From NCBI GenBank assembly GCA_017165825.1, contig CM029367.1:15117270-15181269 (forward strand): a stretch of DNA of 64,000 nucleotides, written 5' to 3'. Positions within the stretch are counted from its first letter, which is position 1; the number at the start of each line of letters is the position of its first letter. The translations under genes were made by a program, and so were the position numbers. Below the pieces are notes generated by a model. It was not told where the DNA came from. It worked only from the letters and a program-made list of their open reading frames with translations, and did no database searches. The DNA is from Hepsetus odoe (taxonomy: Eukaryota > Chordata > Actinopteri > Characiformes > Hepsetidae). Below are positions 10,560 through 21,874 of the stretch, piece after piece.

Positions 10560-13500
10560 TGGGAATTTTGCAATTAACAAGAAAGAAAGAAAGAATATGA
10601 AAAGAACAATAATAATTTTGTGTAATAGTGAAAATAAGTAATGCGCTAAAAATAAAATGATTGACTGAAACTGTAGTTTTGGATACAGTTGGCCTAAAAC
10701 AGGAAATCTTATAATAAATAACTTAATTTGAAAAAACTGTTTTATTAAGTTATAATTTGCACTTTGACTCCGTTGTTACAGCTTCTGCATATCAAGTGTA
10801 ACCCAGTTGTAACGGAGTAGCCCTTGCATGTTAATCAGCCTCTTGATATTAATGAACAGTTATTTTAAGAAATGGAAATAATCCCACACAGCCAACATTT
10901 GAGTGTTGATTTGCTGCCATTCAGATTAAAGTGTTGTGCTGGCCAGTGCAGAAAAGTGAACAAAGCAGAAGTTGACTTTGTATTCACTGCCTTTTTCCAA
11001 ATTTCTGGTGCAGCTTGAATGGCTTAAGTGTTTGCCTTGTGAAAAGTGAGTGGAACAAACAGTTTCCTTATTTTTTATTAACAATAAAATGATTTATCTT
11101 ACTTAAATGTGTATATATTAAAATTAAATATTTAGAAATAAACAAAAAATTATTTAGGAAAGCATTCAAAATTAGATGCAAATGAAATTCCATTATTTTT
11201 ATTTAGTTTTTAGAAACAAAGTTTTGGTTGTGCCAGTGATCGAAAGAGGATAGAGGATAGTTTCCTGTTGAATAACTATGATTTTATTTTATGTGACTGC
11301 AGTGATGCGCAAATTGGATCTAGTGAATGGAAGAGGATCTATGTGCTCTTTTTCCCTCACAGGACTCCACTGGGAGCTTTGTTCTGCTGCCCTACCGGCA
11401 GGTGCTGTACTCTCCATATCCAACTACTCACATAGATGTAGACATTAACACGGTGAAGCAGATGCCTCCATGCCATGAGCACATGTACCACCAGCGCCGT
11501 TACATGAGGGCTGAGCTCAGCGCGCTCTGGAGGGCTGCCAGTGAGGATGACATCAGCCCTGACAATCTTATAAATGCCCAAGACTCCTTCACCCCTGACC
11601 TGTATGATCTTTTAAACTTCAACTGCTTCCACCATGCCCATGTAATCTGACAGTTCTTTGCCACACTGTATGGTCAGATTAATTACACTCTGTGCAAAAT
11701 TATTAGGCAAGTGGGTATTTTGCCTTTGGTAATTTTGACTGATATGTTTAAATCCAATTAGTATTCAGGTTTATACAGCTTTGAGTTGCAATATATGCAT
11801 ACAAATGATGAAATGGTGAAAATACTCACCTAGTAATTGTGCACATGGTGTAGAGAGGCACAAAAAGGGAGTATCTGCTAGCAAACACTGCCCCTCATTT
11901 AAAGGTGTTTGGCTGTAATGTCCTTTTGATGGTTGTATTAATGCAGAGGCACACGATGACTACATTTATCAAGCTTAGCCTCCTGCCAGGATACTGTGCT
12001 TCTTAATGATGAGAAAGGCAACTGGCTGAGCACCAGGAAAAAAAAAAGATAATTACACCAACAAAAATCCCCCTTTTTTCAATCAATGCAGTCTGCTGTT
12101 GCTTTGAAGTCATAATAATAATAATAATCCTTTATTTATAATCCCACGAATGGGAAATTCACTCTCTGCATTTCACCCATACACACATGTGCAGCAGTGG
12201 GCTGCTATTGAAAGCGCCCGGGGAGCAGTGTTGGGGACGGCACCTTGCTCAAGTGTACCTCAGGGCAACCTACTGGGAAGGGGTTCGAACCCCTGATCCT
12301 CTGATCATGTGGCTGACGCCCTAACCACTAGGCCACCGCTGCCCGCGGTGGCCTAGTGGCCAATAACAAATGTATTCACACCATACCTACCTTGTAACTT
12401 TACCTGTTAACCATTTTATCAGGAACTCTTACAAAACAGGTGCACATTGTAGGTTTACTATTATGGACTTGAACCAGTCTGTGCACTGGTGGAAAGTACA
12501 GCAGCTGTTAACATGCCACTAACACCACACAAATATCTGCTCAGTGGTGGTTTTATGGAAAATTGTGCAGCAGCAACAGGCAGAATTTGTAAATAGGAGT
12601 AGAGGAAATGGCGAAACATTAAAACATTTTTGTTTTTTACAACAATACACCATCAGAATCTTATTAGTTCTTTTTCTGAGGTTTGATAAGCTGAAAATAT
12701 TCAATGTGTGCAATATTCAAGTAACAACACCTCAGTGTTCCCAAACATGCAGTTGGACATGGAGTTTAAGCACTGAATATATAATGTGTATATATGCAAT
12801 AACAATGCACTTTTTGTGAAGATACAGTGAGGAACCTCTTCTCTTTGTCTAGAAATATATTTCAGGACGTGATGCACAAGGACACACTGGTGAAGTCTTT
12901 CATTGATGAGGTAAGAGCTGTTCTTGCAATTAGGAATTCACATTTCAAAGTTATTTGTTCTGTTTTGCCTGGATTCTGTAAACGTAGAATCACAGAGTGG
13001 CTCTTTACAACTGAGTTGCCTTTCAGAGTGAAGAGTGTCTTGTTTGTTTAAGCATGAAACACTCAACATGATGTATTCATGAGCATTGGTATCTCTCTTT
13101 TATTTATTTTTTTTTTTTTTGTAGGTTTTCCTCTTGAAGCCTGGCCTATCTTTACGAAGTGTGTACTTGTCTCATTTTCTCCTATTGCTGCACAGGAAGG
13201 CTCTAACATTGCTCAGATACATAGAGGATGAGACGTATGTACCTCTAATGCTCTGTAGTTAACCAGCATAGTTATGTCAGGAATATTTAGAAATTCACTA
13301 TTAGGAGTGCAATAATGCATCACATCTCAAATGTAACCGTGTTAGGCTTTCAAGCTTTTCAGTTGCAAAAGTAAGTGCCAACGATGCAACATGGGATCTA
13401 CAGAGAATGGGATTTAGCTGAGGATTAACTAAAAAGTCAACAATTAGTCAGGATGGAGGTCTGACGGGGGAATATGATGGATTAGAATTAGAAGAGCTGA

Positions 13501-13840
13501 TTATCAATGTTATCTCATTTGGTCATCAATGAGGGTGAATAGCATTGTTATTTTTGATCATGGTGGCATTATTCATTTTGGGTCTTTTGGGCCAGGAAGT
13601 CTTGGGTGGCTTATGGTGTTTTGATCAAAGTGGTGATGATTGTGTTGTTGTAGCCAGAAGGGGAGGAAGCCTTTCCGGTCACTGCGCAATTTAAAGACTG
13701 ACCTGGACTTAATGGTGGAAGGCGACCTGAACATCATCATGGCCATGGCAGAGAAGCTGCGTGCAGGTCTTCACTCCTTTGTGTTTGGGAAGCCGTTCTT
13801 CACCAGTGTGCAGGAGCGCGACCTACTTGTGAACTTCTGA
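8561..13840 (+). CDS. C9orf72: C9orf72 homologue, broken in its first coding exon
   Basis: This is the DENN-like protein that joins SMCR8 and WDR41 in a GTPase-regulating complex acting in autophagy and at lysosomes. Exons: 8,561-9,059 (ATG at 8,619), 9,494-9,589, 9,672-9,736, 10,022-10,094, 10,195-10,311, 11,363-11,601, 12,853-12,910, 13,125-13,234 and 13,654-13,840. Lengths 96, 65, 73, 117, 58 and 110 match my recollection of the human exons. Landmarks are LLAATFAYWDNILGPRVRHI, PYPTTHIDVDINTVKQMPPC and a C-terminal TSVQERDLLVNF. Without exon 3 the coding length is 1,386 nt; with it the product would be near the human 481 residues. As written, a stop at 8,817 ends the frame after 66 codons. 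Identity is certain; intactness is not. Confidence 0.95.
8619..9059 (+). pseudogene. C9orf72: C9orf72 first coding exon with frame breaks
   Basis: The exon opens with a normal C9orf72 start (MSAACPPQSPAVAKTE) and ends with a normal GRICMQK before the donor. Between about 8,790 and 8,832 the reading frame changes. The plain frame runs into TGA at 8,817-8,819. Conserved residues (VAF.ANHT, then EILRSAESG) appear in different frames. Compared with the family, the stretch is 6 nt short. The simplest explanation is three separate 2-nt losses, each at a two-unit dinucleotide (GAGA, CTCT, GAGA). The total is a multiple of three, so the exon ends in phase. It could be a consensus error in the assembly or a genuine inactivating change. 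Confidence 0.8.
9060..9493 (+). other. C9orf72: C9orf72 intron where human exon 3 would lie
   Basis: The human gene has a 60-bp exon here encoding ERQENVQKI...RMEDQ. I could not find a matching reading frame with splice sites. Because that exon is 60 bp and in phase, its absence does not shift the frame: exon 2 ends in phase 0 and the next visible exon (GYSIISVLSSEIIPIMELLS) starts in phase 0. Confidence 0.55.
10312..11362 (+). other. C9orf72: C9orf72 intron, AT-rich
   Basis: No gene is seen. A (TA)n microsatellite occupies about 10,518-10,558. The rest is AT-rich unique-looking sequence. Confidence 0.6.
10518..10558. repeat. (TA)n microsatellite
   Basis: A near-perfect run of TA dinucleotides lies inside a C9orf72 intron. 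Confidence 0.95.
11688..11848. mobile_element. MITE related to the transposon at 46,541-47,911
   Basis: The left end GCAAAATTATTAGGCAAGTG and the right end AAAATACTCACCTAGTAATT are inverted versions of each other. They match the ends of the Tc1/mariner-type element at 46,541-47,911. At about 160 bp with no coding capacity it is a non-autonomous deletion derivative, sitting in a C9orf72 intron. Confidence 0.7.
12130..12361 (-). repeat. SINE family A copy
   Basis: The copy is in reverse orientation with its head at the right (CCACTAGGCCACCGCTGCCC). A short inverted duplicate of the head (GCGGTGGCCTAGTGGCC) follows directly. On the left it is preceded by an ATAAT repeat. Confidence 0.8.
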
Positions 13841-14304
13841 CCCTTCACCACTGCAATCTCACATGCACATAATCAGCAGAGCACAGGACCGATGTTGGTT
13901 CATGTGTTTAAAGCATGGTGCTTTATGAAGTGTTGTGTATTTATAGTGTATTTCTGAGAATAACTGTTGACCTTGCATGAGCTATAAATGTTCAGACAAA
14001 CAGGCTTAATGTTCATTGGATCTGTAAATTATTTTGCTGTTAAAAACTGAGAATCCGTCCAGAAAAATACCGTGCACTGAAGAGCTTTTACTGTATTGTA
14101 GTTGAATTTGAAGTTTAACTGGATTTTGAAGCAGCCATGCAGTGTCCCGAAAGCATCGCCTTACTCTAATTTGCCTTGTACTGCAAGCCAAAACGTGCTT
14201 TTACATTTTGTTGGTAAAACTTTGAAACAGTGTCTTAAAAAAGTAAATAAAGCATACTTTCAGAAATGTCAAATTCAAGACTTCTTCCAATGAATAACAA
14301 TAAA
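13841..14304 (+). terminator. C9orf72: C9orf72 3' UTR with two polyadenylation signals
   Basis: The stop codon TGA ends at 13,840. AATAAA hexamers follow at 14,246-14,251 and 14,299-14,304. The downstream one is the more likely end of the long transcript, but either could be used. Confidence 0.6.
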
Positions 14305-16077
14305 GAGAACTTTAGAAAGATTATTAGGAATTAACTAGTCAAGCTTAACTGAAGGGTGGATACAATTATACGTGATGGTTTTGAATACTGCTCAACTGCA
14401 TCACATGGGAAATAAGTACACATCACCTAGAAAGTGAAAGTGACAACCCTTGTCATTGCGAGGTCATGGCACAGCACACATGAACCACAACGAAATTGGA
14501 CCTCTGCATTTAACCTATGCACACTCAAACCCGTGCAGCAGTGGGCAGCTATTGAAAGCGCCCGGGGAGCAAACCCAGCATTTTTGCACTTTTTCCAGTT
14601 TAATTTTGATGGCATTTAAAAATGTGCTTAATTGTCAAACGAATGGTCAGGAATCATCCATTTATTTTGAACAAAATCTTTTCCATTCAATTTGCATTGT
14701 ACTGTATACGAAGTGAAATGAAAAAGATTTTAATTTCAGGTGTTTATGCCACCTCAATTCTTTGTTTTCTCACTGAATCACCTTGTTGGTGCACAAATAC
14801 TATTTTGTGCCTGTTAAACATTCTTACATTCGGTATATTAAGTAGATTAAATGTGAACAAATTTTTTACTGCAACAGGCGACAAGTGCCTATAGGTGCCT
14901 ATATAAAGGGGTTTCTATCCACTCAGCATCATTAGTGTACTAATCACCATTCTGATCATCTGTATCATCTGAGTTTGCTATGACTGAATTGTTCAGGTCA
15001 CCGTGTGACAAACAAAACACATTCCTCTGGCAGTTCAGCAGGCAGGATGCTTGATGTAGTACCCAGAGGTTGAGCCAGTATGTCTTAATCTCTAGGTTCT
15101 CTAAAGTGTGCAGGCTGCCTGCTGTCAGCAACATGGAGACATGGCAGAAAGGGAGACATAGGAGTTTTTTATTTACTAGTCAGTACAGCATCTGTTTACA
15201 GCATACATTTTTTTTTGTACGGCAAAAATGACAAGTCGTGGTGAAAGAGTTAATGAGAAGAGTGCAATTCATAGTTCAGCTATCACTTTCAGTCAGCTGA
15301 CTTAAGTACTCAGACTAGTATTTCTGGAGCCCAGCATGGTTATCATTTTGTTCTACAAATTATTTTTTGGATATTTATTGTGATATGTTCCAAAGTAACT
15401 TTTTTACATTATGGATGCGCTTCTATTGTAAAATATACCACTGTCATGCCAATATTTACATTAATAATTATATATGTCCCAAACTACCAGTTGCATGTGC
15501 CAATTTGTCAAAATAAAAAATTTAAATTCAACTGACAGATAATATTAGGTTCATTGGATATTTGATTAAAAACACAAATTTCACCTCTAAATACTGAAAC
15601 ACTTGAACAATACAATACTTACACAGCTTTTAGTCAGTAGGGTTCCCACATTGGATATCCTGAGTAGCGTACTCTGGAGCAGCTTAACAAACAGACTGTA
15701 GATTCAACTGGAGAGGAAGACTTCAGCAAACCATAGTGTGATACATTATACACACATATTTTAGGATGGTGTCACTCCGAACCAGCATTCAGTCCATTCC
15801 ATTTCAAGAGTCCATTTCTAAATGTGTGTACAGTGTTGAGGCCTGGACAGAAACTATTTTTGAATCACTTTCCTTAAAGGAGACAGCATTCAGCTGAGCA
15901 GTGACTCATTTCCTACTATGCTCTTAGCACTTTGGCTTTGCATGGCACTTTGATCCTTCCTGCTCCTTTGTTCCTTGATTATGTGCTGCTGGGCTTTTCA
16001 CTAACAAGCCTGTTCCTTGAAAAGCGAGCCTGGTAGGCTTGTGACACTGGAGACTGAGGAGTTTTGAAAAAAGACGA
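14305..16077. other. Intergenic region between C9orf72 and the PLAAT gene
   Basis: Apart from a truncated SINE at 14,430-14,576 no element or gene is recognised. The PLAAT promoter and 5' UTR must lie in the last few hundred bases. I see no clear core promoter motif. Confidence 0.5.
14430..14576 (-). repeat. SINE family A, truncated
   Basis: The tail and central body are present in reverse orientation (GTGAAAGTGACAACCCTTG to GAAAGCGCCCGGGGAGCA). The tRNA-like head is missing. Confidence 0.8.
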
Positions 16078-19000
16078 ATGCCACGAAGCAAGGTAAAGTC
16101 AACAATGTTTATGTACGAGATGAGCTTGGAACTTGTCTAGTAGTGCTGCTACAGTACACTGCTGGAAAGCCTGTGTTTTGTTTCTGTTAGTAACATTACT
16201 ATTTTTTAGTCATTTTGACGAATAACTAAAAGTTACCTTTGAGGGAGAAACTCATTTTTAAAGTAGTTGAGTATTAAAGGGGACAGGAGTAATAACAGTA
16301 TTATGCATTTGTTTAAAACAAGAAAAATCAGAGAAAGTACAAATTATAATGTAGTAGAAAATAAAATGGTTAAAATACTCAGAAACATGTCCTTTTCAAG
16401 GACCATTGTACTACTTCAATATTCTAACTTTTCTGATACGATGCTCTGAATTGTAATAAGTCCAAAAAGCAGTTTAGGATTAAAAACTCCTTTGAACGTC
16501 ATTGGTATTGGGCAGCTCTAAATTTCCAACGGGCTATTTTAGGTAAAGTGACTGTTTGTTATTGTGAAACACTGTCTAGTGGTTAGGGAGTCGGCCACAG
16601 GAGCGGAAGATTGTGGGTTCAGACCCCTTACCAGTAGGTTGCCCTGAGGTACCCTTGAGCAATGTACCGTCCCCGTGACTGCCCCCCGGGCGCTTTCATA
16701 GCTGCCCCCTGCTGCACGGTGTTTGCATGGGTTAAATGCAGAGGTCCAGTTGTGCTGTGGTGTGCTGTGACCTTGCAATGACAAGAAGTCATTTTCACTT
16801 TCAAATAAAATGCAACCTCTGCTTTTCACCCATACACACTGTAGAGCAGGGGGCAGCTATTTAAAGCATCCAGGGAGCAGTAGTGGGGGCAGTACCTTGC
16901 TCAGCGGTACCTCAGGGCAACCTACTGGTATGGGATTCAAACCCACAACCTTCAGAGCCTGAAGCCTTGTCACAAACCACTAGGCCACCGCTGCCTTGGT
17001 TTTTTACACCCGTGTTCCCATTTTATGGTGCTTATGGAGTTAGGAGTTAATGGTCAGTTTGAAAACTTTCACCATAAATACATCAAACTCTTACGAGCAG
17101 CATAAGCATCATGTTTTTTAAACCCAGTGCGCTGAACTGACTTTGCCATATTACAAAATCCAGTACGTAGCCACAGCTGTGAATTCAGCTGCTTAGTGGT
17201 ATCTTGGCAGAAGAAGAAAGCTGGCAGTTCCAACACTTTTAAAACTTGCTTCCCTGGGCACGTAAAAAAAAAAAAAAAAAATTATGTTTTCTAAGAGATT
17301 ATAATTGACATACATAAAGCTTTTTTTCTTTTTACAAATATAACAAATATTTTTTAAGCTGCCTAAATCTTGACCATTTATTTTCTTTTCACAGCAGCCA
17401 GAAGTTGGGGATCTTATTGAAATCTCTCGAACGGGGTACAGACACTGGGCCATATATGTTGGTGATGGCTATGTCATTCACCTTGCACCCCCATGTGAGT
17501 AAGTCAGGAGAAAACTGGGTGTCTGCTGCAAGGTGCCTACATTCATTATAGGGCCGGAATTAATTTTCAGTTATGCATATTTATTTTATTAATAATCATC
17601 AGCAATAATCATCTGCGTTCATGAAGTCATTAATTTGCTAATTGAAATGTTGAATTTGTGCTGATGCTAGAATGTTCAAGTAAATCTTCACAGCCTATTC
17701 ACCCTCCCTTTCACTTTTGCTTGACATTCCCTCGTTAGCTTGACCTCATCATCATATTAAGTTTCCCTAAAGTATTGGCTGAATTCAAATGATTCTCAGT
17801 GAGGTATCAAGTCAGTGTAGATGTAACATTTGTCTGAATGCCACATCCATTTTGTCCTTGACATAATGTATCAAACCTTCAGTTGTTAAGATCTAAATGT
17901 ACCCCGTTCTAACAGCAACAACAAAATGCTATTTTAACTGCCAAAGCAGTAATTCACAAGCGTATGTTACACCCTGAGCTGGTTTATTATACAAAGCTTG
18001 CTTACCAATTTAAAAGTCTCTCTGCAACCATGGGTGTTCCAACTGACCCTTTGGTTTCTTGGATGACCTTCAATGACCTTAAAATGGGAATATAGGAAAC
18101 GAATTTCCACGATGGAATCTCTTCTGATCCACTTACTATTTACCTCTTTAGCACTCAAGCACTGCTAGAATTCAACCACACAAACTAAATGCATGTCAAC
18201 ACTAATGGATGAGTTTCTTTCTGTTATATTGTAGCTGAGGTGGCATGTGCTGGACCGAGCAGCCTGATGTCTGTGTTCTGTGACACAGCAATTGTGAAGA
18301 AGGAGAAGCTTTCAGTTGTGGTGGGGGATGACACCTACAGAGTGAACAACATTTTGGATGATGAGTATAAGCCCCGAAGCATCTGTCGGATTGTGAAAGA
18401 TGCTCAGGAGCTTGCAGGCCACATGCTGTCCTATAGCCTTGTCAGCTATAACTGTGAGCACTTTGTCACAGAATTAAGATACGGGAAGCCGAGATCCCGT
18501 CAGGTGAGCCTAATAATTGGTTTTATTTTTACAGGTCAGTCCTTCCCAAATGACCACCTAAGATTGGTGCTCTAAACATGAACTCCATGTTCACAATTTA
18601 TTGCTTTGTAAAATGATTTTATAAGTGTTAAATAGACCTTGATTTCAAATGATACAAATATTAAAGACACCACAATGTATTTGACACTATGGTGCTTTCA
18701 GAATTTTTTTTCCTGAAATCTGCTTACCCCGTTACCCTGTTTATCTGTTGAGTTAACCTGGCATAAGGGACTGACTCAGCCTGGGGCAGTGGTGGCCTAG
18801 TGGTTAGGGAGTTGGCCCCAGGATCAGAAGGACATGGGTTCAAAGCCCCGTAGGTTGCCCTGAAGTACCCTTGAGCAAGGTACCGTTCCTGTCACTGCTC
18901 CCCAGGCACTTTCAATAGCTGCCCCCTGTTGTTATTCACTGTGTACTGTGCTGTGTCCTCACAATGACAAGAATGGTCACTTTCACACTACACTACACTA

Positions 19001-19144
19001 TACTGAACTGTTTGTTCCCTTTTATTGTAGGTACAAAATGCCACTGATACCATTGGTGTCGTTGCTACAATTGGAGCAGTTGGTCTGGCGGTTTTGGCTG
19101 CTACAGCATTGTTTTCTGAAAAAGACAAGAAGAACAAACACTGA
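16078..19144 (+). CDS. PLAAT/HRASLS-family phospholipase A and acyltransferase
   Basis: This small LRAT/NlpC-P60-type thiol enzyme removes or transfers acyl chains of phospholipids (PLA1/A2 and N-acyltransferase activity is known for the family). Exons: 16,078-16,092, 17,395-17,494, 18,235-18,503 and 19,031-19,144, all in phase with GT-AG introns. The product is 165 residues; family members are usually about 160-170. Visible catalytic residues are His22 and His34 in RHWAIYVGDGYVIHLAPP and Cys112 in NCEHFV. A hydrophobic C-terminal anchor spans about 135-156, followed by a basic tail. The short first exon supplies only MPRSK; its ATG sits just before a good donor and gives the usual family length. 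Which PLAAT paralogue it is cannot be settled here, so no symbol is given. Confidence 0.92.
16569..16803 (+). repeat. SINE family A copy, plus member of an inverted pair
   Basis: The head starts inside the tRNA-like part (CTAGTGGTTAGGGAGTCGG) and the copy ends in CATTTTCACTTTC. It is directly followed by a second copy in the opposite orientation. Confidence 0.85.
16804..16996 (-). repeat. SINE family A copy, minus member of an inverted pair
   Basis: It begins at the central body (TGCAACCTCTGCTTTTCACC) and runs to the head GGCCACCGCTGCC. Together with the preceding copy it forms a long imperfect palindrome, tail to tail. Confidence 0.85.
17495..18234 (+). other. PLAAT intron 2
   Basis: No repeat or coding element is recognised. 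Confidence 0.5.
18783..18988 (+). repeat. SINE family A copy in PLAAT intron 3
   Basis: Head GGGGCAGTGGTGGCCTAGTG, body GTTGCCCTGAAGTACCC and an ACAATGACAAGAATGG tail are all present. A few internal stretches are shortened. Confidence 0.85.
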
Positions 19145-19200
19145 GCTTACTTTGAGACTGAGCGGTTGTATGATCATTGCTTCCTAAAATGAAATAAATG
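19145..19200 (+). terminator. PLAAT 3' UTR and polyadenylation signal
   Basis: AATAAA lies at 19,193-19,198, about 50 bases after the stop, which implies a very short 3' UTR. Confidence 0.7.
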
Positions 19201-19408
19201 TTCAGTGACTGAACTAGCTAGCTGTTTGTTTGTTTTTCATTGAGATTCAGACCATTTTAGGCCCATTTTCTACACTTTCTTTGAGAACAGAATAGCATTT
19301 GAAACAATATTATGGACAAGATTTTAACATACAGAACTTTTTTTGCAAACATGATTCCAGAATTTGAAGGTGATGGTGGTGTGTGTGTTTTTTTTAAAGA
19401 GATGTGCA

Positions 19409-19585
19409 TAGTGTTCGGCCCTTTTAGGCTTGGTCTTTTAGTCTCCACTGTGGGGATAGTCAGCCCTGCCTCTTCCTGACTAAAGCTCTTGCTAGTGTCT
19501 CTTCCATCTAACTAACCAGACACTTCTCTATGAATAGCCCCACAGTGGAGACTGTGCCAGGCCTAAAAGGGCCAAATACTATAGA
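19409..19585. repeat. Inverted repeat, about 52-bp arms and 70-bp loop
   Basis: The left arm (about 19,409-19,461) holds GGCCCTTTTAGGC and GTCTCCACTGTGGGG. The right arm (about 19,531-19,585) holds CCCCACAGTGGAGAC and GCCTAAAAGGGCC. The two are reverse complements with few mismatches and one 3-nt gap. Possible explanations are a short MITE-like element or a transcribed hairpin. No known family is recognised. Confidence 0.75.
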
Positions 19586-20013
19586 AGATACCATTTGCTT
19601 TAAAATGCAGTTCTCTTTTGCAGGTGCTCATTGGCACTTTCTATGTGACATGAAAGCAAATACTAGGGAACAAATAATGTATAGTTACAATACTCAAAAA
19701 CATGGCATCAAAATAAAAAAAAAAGAAATTGCAAAGTATAAAGAGCATAAATGAAAGTAAATATTGGAAACCCCATAGCAGGGAGTTGGTTGAGCATTTC
19801 TTTTTCCAGAATTTCCCAGTGGAAATGATGGCTTGAAGGAGTATCCTACATTTTTCGGTCTAGAATCTGGCTTTTGCCCCCTTGGAGGCTTTAAAGTTTT
19901 GCTGGGTCAGCTGTGATGACAGACTGTGCCAAGATTCATAACAGAACAGAAACTCTTGGAGCTACAACTACAAGAAGCACTAAAAGATTGGTAGGCTCAG
20001 TACACCTCCATAA

Positions 20014-20272
20014 CACAGGTAAGTATACCATCTCACAGGTAGATAAATCCTCACACAGATGAATAAACTTCCATCACACAGGTAAATAAACCATCACACA
20101 GGTAAATAAACCATCACACAGGTAAGTAAACCTCCATAACAGGAAAATACACTATCACACAGGTAAACTCACCATCACACAGGTAAATATTTATTTTTCA
20201 TCAAACAGATAAATTCACCATCATGCAGGTTAATACACCTCCATCACACAGGTAAACTCACCATAATACGCT
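20014..20272. repeat. Degenerate 19-22-bp tandem repeat
   Basis: About 12 copies are built around ACACAGGTAAATAAACCATC, with some variation in spacing. Most copies contain CAGGTAAA or a close relative, which resembles a 5' splice site. Confidence 0.85.
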
Positions 20273-20367
20273 ACTCACTCCTCATATCCTATGACTGCAA
20301 TACATTTATGATTCCCTGATTTACACACATATAATTCCAGTTCTACTGCACATTTTTTTTATTATTC

Positions 20368-20598
20368 TTGTCATTGCGAGGTCACAGCACACAGTGAAGC
20401 ACAACGAAATTGGACCTCCGCATTTAACCCATGCAAACACCGTGCAGCAGGGAGCAGCTATGAAAGCTGCCCGGGGAGCAATGACAGGGACGGTACCTTG
20501 CTCAAGGTACCTCAGGGCAACCTACTGGGCTGGGATTCGAACCCACAATCTTGCGATCCTGGGGCCGAGTCCCTAACCACTAGGCCACCGCCACCGAA
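20368..20598 (-). repeat. SINE family A copy
   Basis: The copy is near full length in reverse orientation, with head GTGGCCTAGTGGTTAGGGAC on the minus strand. The small open reading frame across it is SINE sequence. Confidence 0.85.
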
Positions 20599-20689
20599 AA
20601 TAACAAGAATAAGTCTGAACCCAGACTCAGAAGACCAATGTTAATTCACAAAATAAATACTTCAGTCCAGGATTAGGTTTAATCCGGGG

Positions 20690-20896
20690 CTGTAAAGACG
20701 GCTCTGAACTGGGTGAGACTCAGTGAAGCGACCCCTACCGGTGGCGGCGGCCTGAGTCGCCCATTGGTCCAATTTGACACGTGACTGAGATGGAGAAAAA
20801 AACAGGAAAAGCCCAAATGGCGTCTGTGTAAATAATCCGCAGAGAGACCCTGTTCTGGGAGATGTGGGTGCGTTTAGATGGGGAGCCACAAGAAAG
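20690..20896 (+). promoter_or_regulatory. BLTP1: Probable BLTP1 promoter and non-coding first exon
   Basis: A CpG-richer block lies 2.2 kb upstream of the BLTP1 start codon. It contains paired inverted and direct CCAAT boxes (ATTGGTCCAAT at 20,763-20,773) and a CACGTG E-box in GACACGTGAC at 20,776-20,785. A possible donor, AAAG followed by GTACCT, ends a non-coding exon at 20,896. The next splice acceptor in phase with the gene is at 23,115. The assignment is inferred from position and motifs. Confidence 0.45.
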
Positions 20897-21019
20897 GTAC
20901 CTTTTTAAGCAGTTTTATGCCGACGTGACATGTAGTTCCACGCGTTGTAAAGAAAGGCGAGTTTGTTTTTATGGGTTTTTGTTCTTACTGGCTCCTGCGC
21001 GTTCACAGAGTGGGGCCTG

Positions 21020-21143
21020 GACTCCTGTATGTGGGTTTGACTGGCTGTAGATCTGAATGTTGTTCTAGACTCCTGTATGTGGGTTTGACTGACTGTGTGG
21101 ATCTGAATGTTGTTCTGGACTCCTGTATGTGGGTTTGACTGCT
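21020..21143. repeat. About 49-bp tandem repeat, 2.5 copies
   Basis: The phrases ACTCCTGTATGTGGGTTTGA and ATCTGAATGTTGTTCT alternate, starting near 21,020, 21,069 and 21,119. The third copy is partial. Confidence 0.9.
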
Positions 21144-21874
21144 AGCTGTTGGCTAGTTGTCTGTTAGCTGGATCACCTTGTGTTGAGCTGTCAGACATAT
21201 GCACCATGTTTCATCAACACTTAGTTTACATCGAGTACATCGAAAAGGGCCTGAGGGAAGCACTCCTGGGTGATTGGAGATGTATGCATGTGTTAATTGG
21301 CTGTATTATGTATGTTCTCACCACTGGGTTTCAGTTACATCAAAATGAAAGCTACCATGGTGACAGGTAGGCTTTGTATTGTGGTCATGGCAGTGCAGTG
21401 TCCTGGCCTAATGAAAGACAAAGTCAGTAAAAAAATAAGCTTCTTCAAATATAATTTCCATTTCGTCTTATAAACATGAGTAATATGTTTAATGAAAACT
21501 TGCCAAGTGTGGCGCAAACTTGGAGCACTGGTGCGTGCTGATATTATCAGTACACACACACACACACACTCACTCATGTTCTCAGTATTCATACACACTC
21601 AATTTCCTGGCACTTGCTTTTCAAACATTTCAGTTGAAATTAAGAGTTGTAGTCTCTACTCTTCTGTGTGCATCCCCTTATTGTCATCACTTTATTATTT
21701 TTTAAACAAATTAATATTTAAATAAACTTTTGTGAATTTATCCAAAAGCTTTTGAGGCATATGTTTATTTAGAAATGAACCATTGTGAGATGGTTTGTAA
21801 AGTATGTAACTTAGCTGGAAACTAGTTGATCAGCAGTTGTTGACCTAAATCTAGGTTACAGTAATGAAGAATTG

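Larger units (their letters stand above)
16093..17394 (+). other. PLAAT intron 1
   Basis: It contains two SINE copies in head-to-head-like inverted arrangement (16,569-16,803 and 16,804-16,996) and an A tract near 17,265-17,282. No coding sequence is seen. Confidence 0.6.

Noticed and set aside
12519..12819. Overlapping short open frames in C9orf72 intron 8
   Set aside because: Intron sequence with no conserved protein features. The true exon 9 begins at 12,853.
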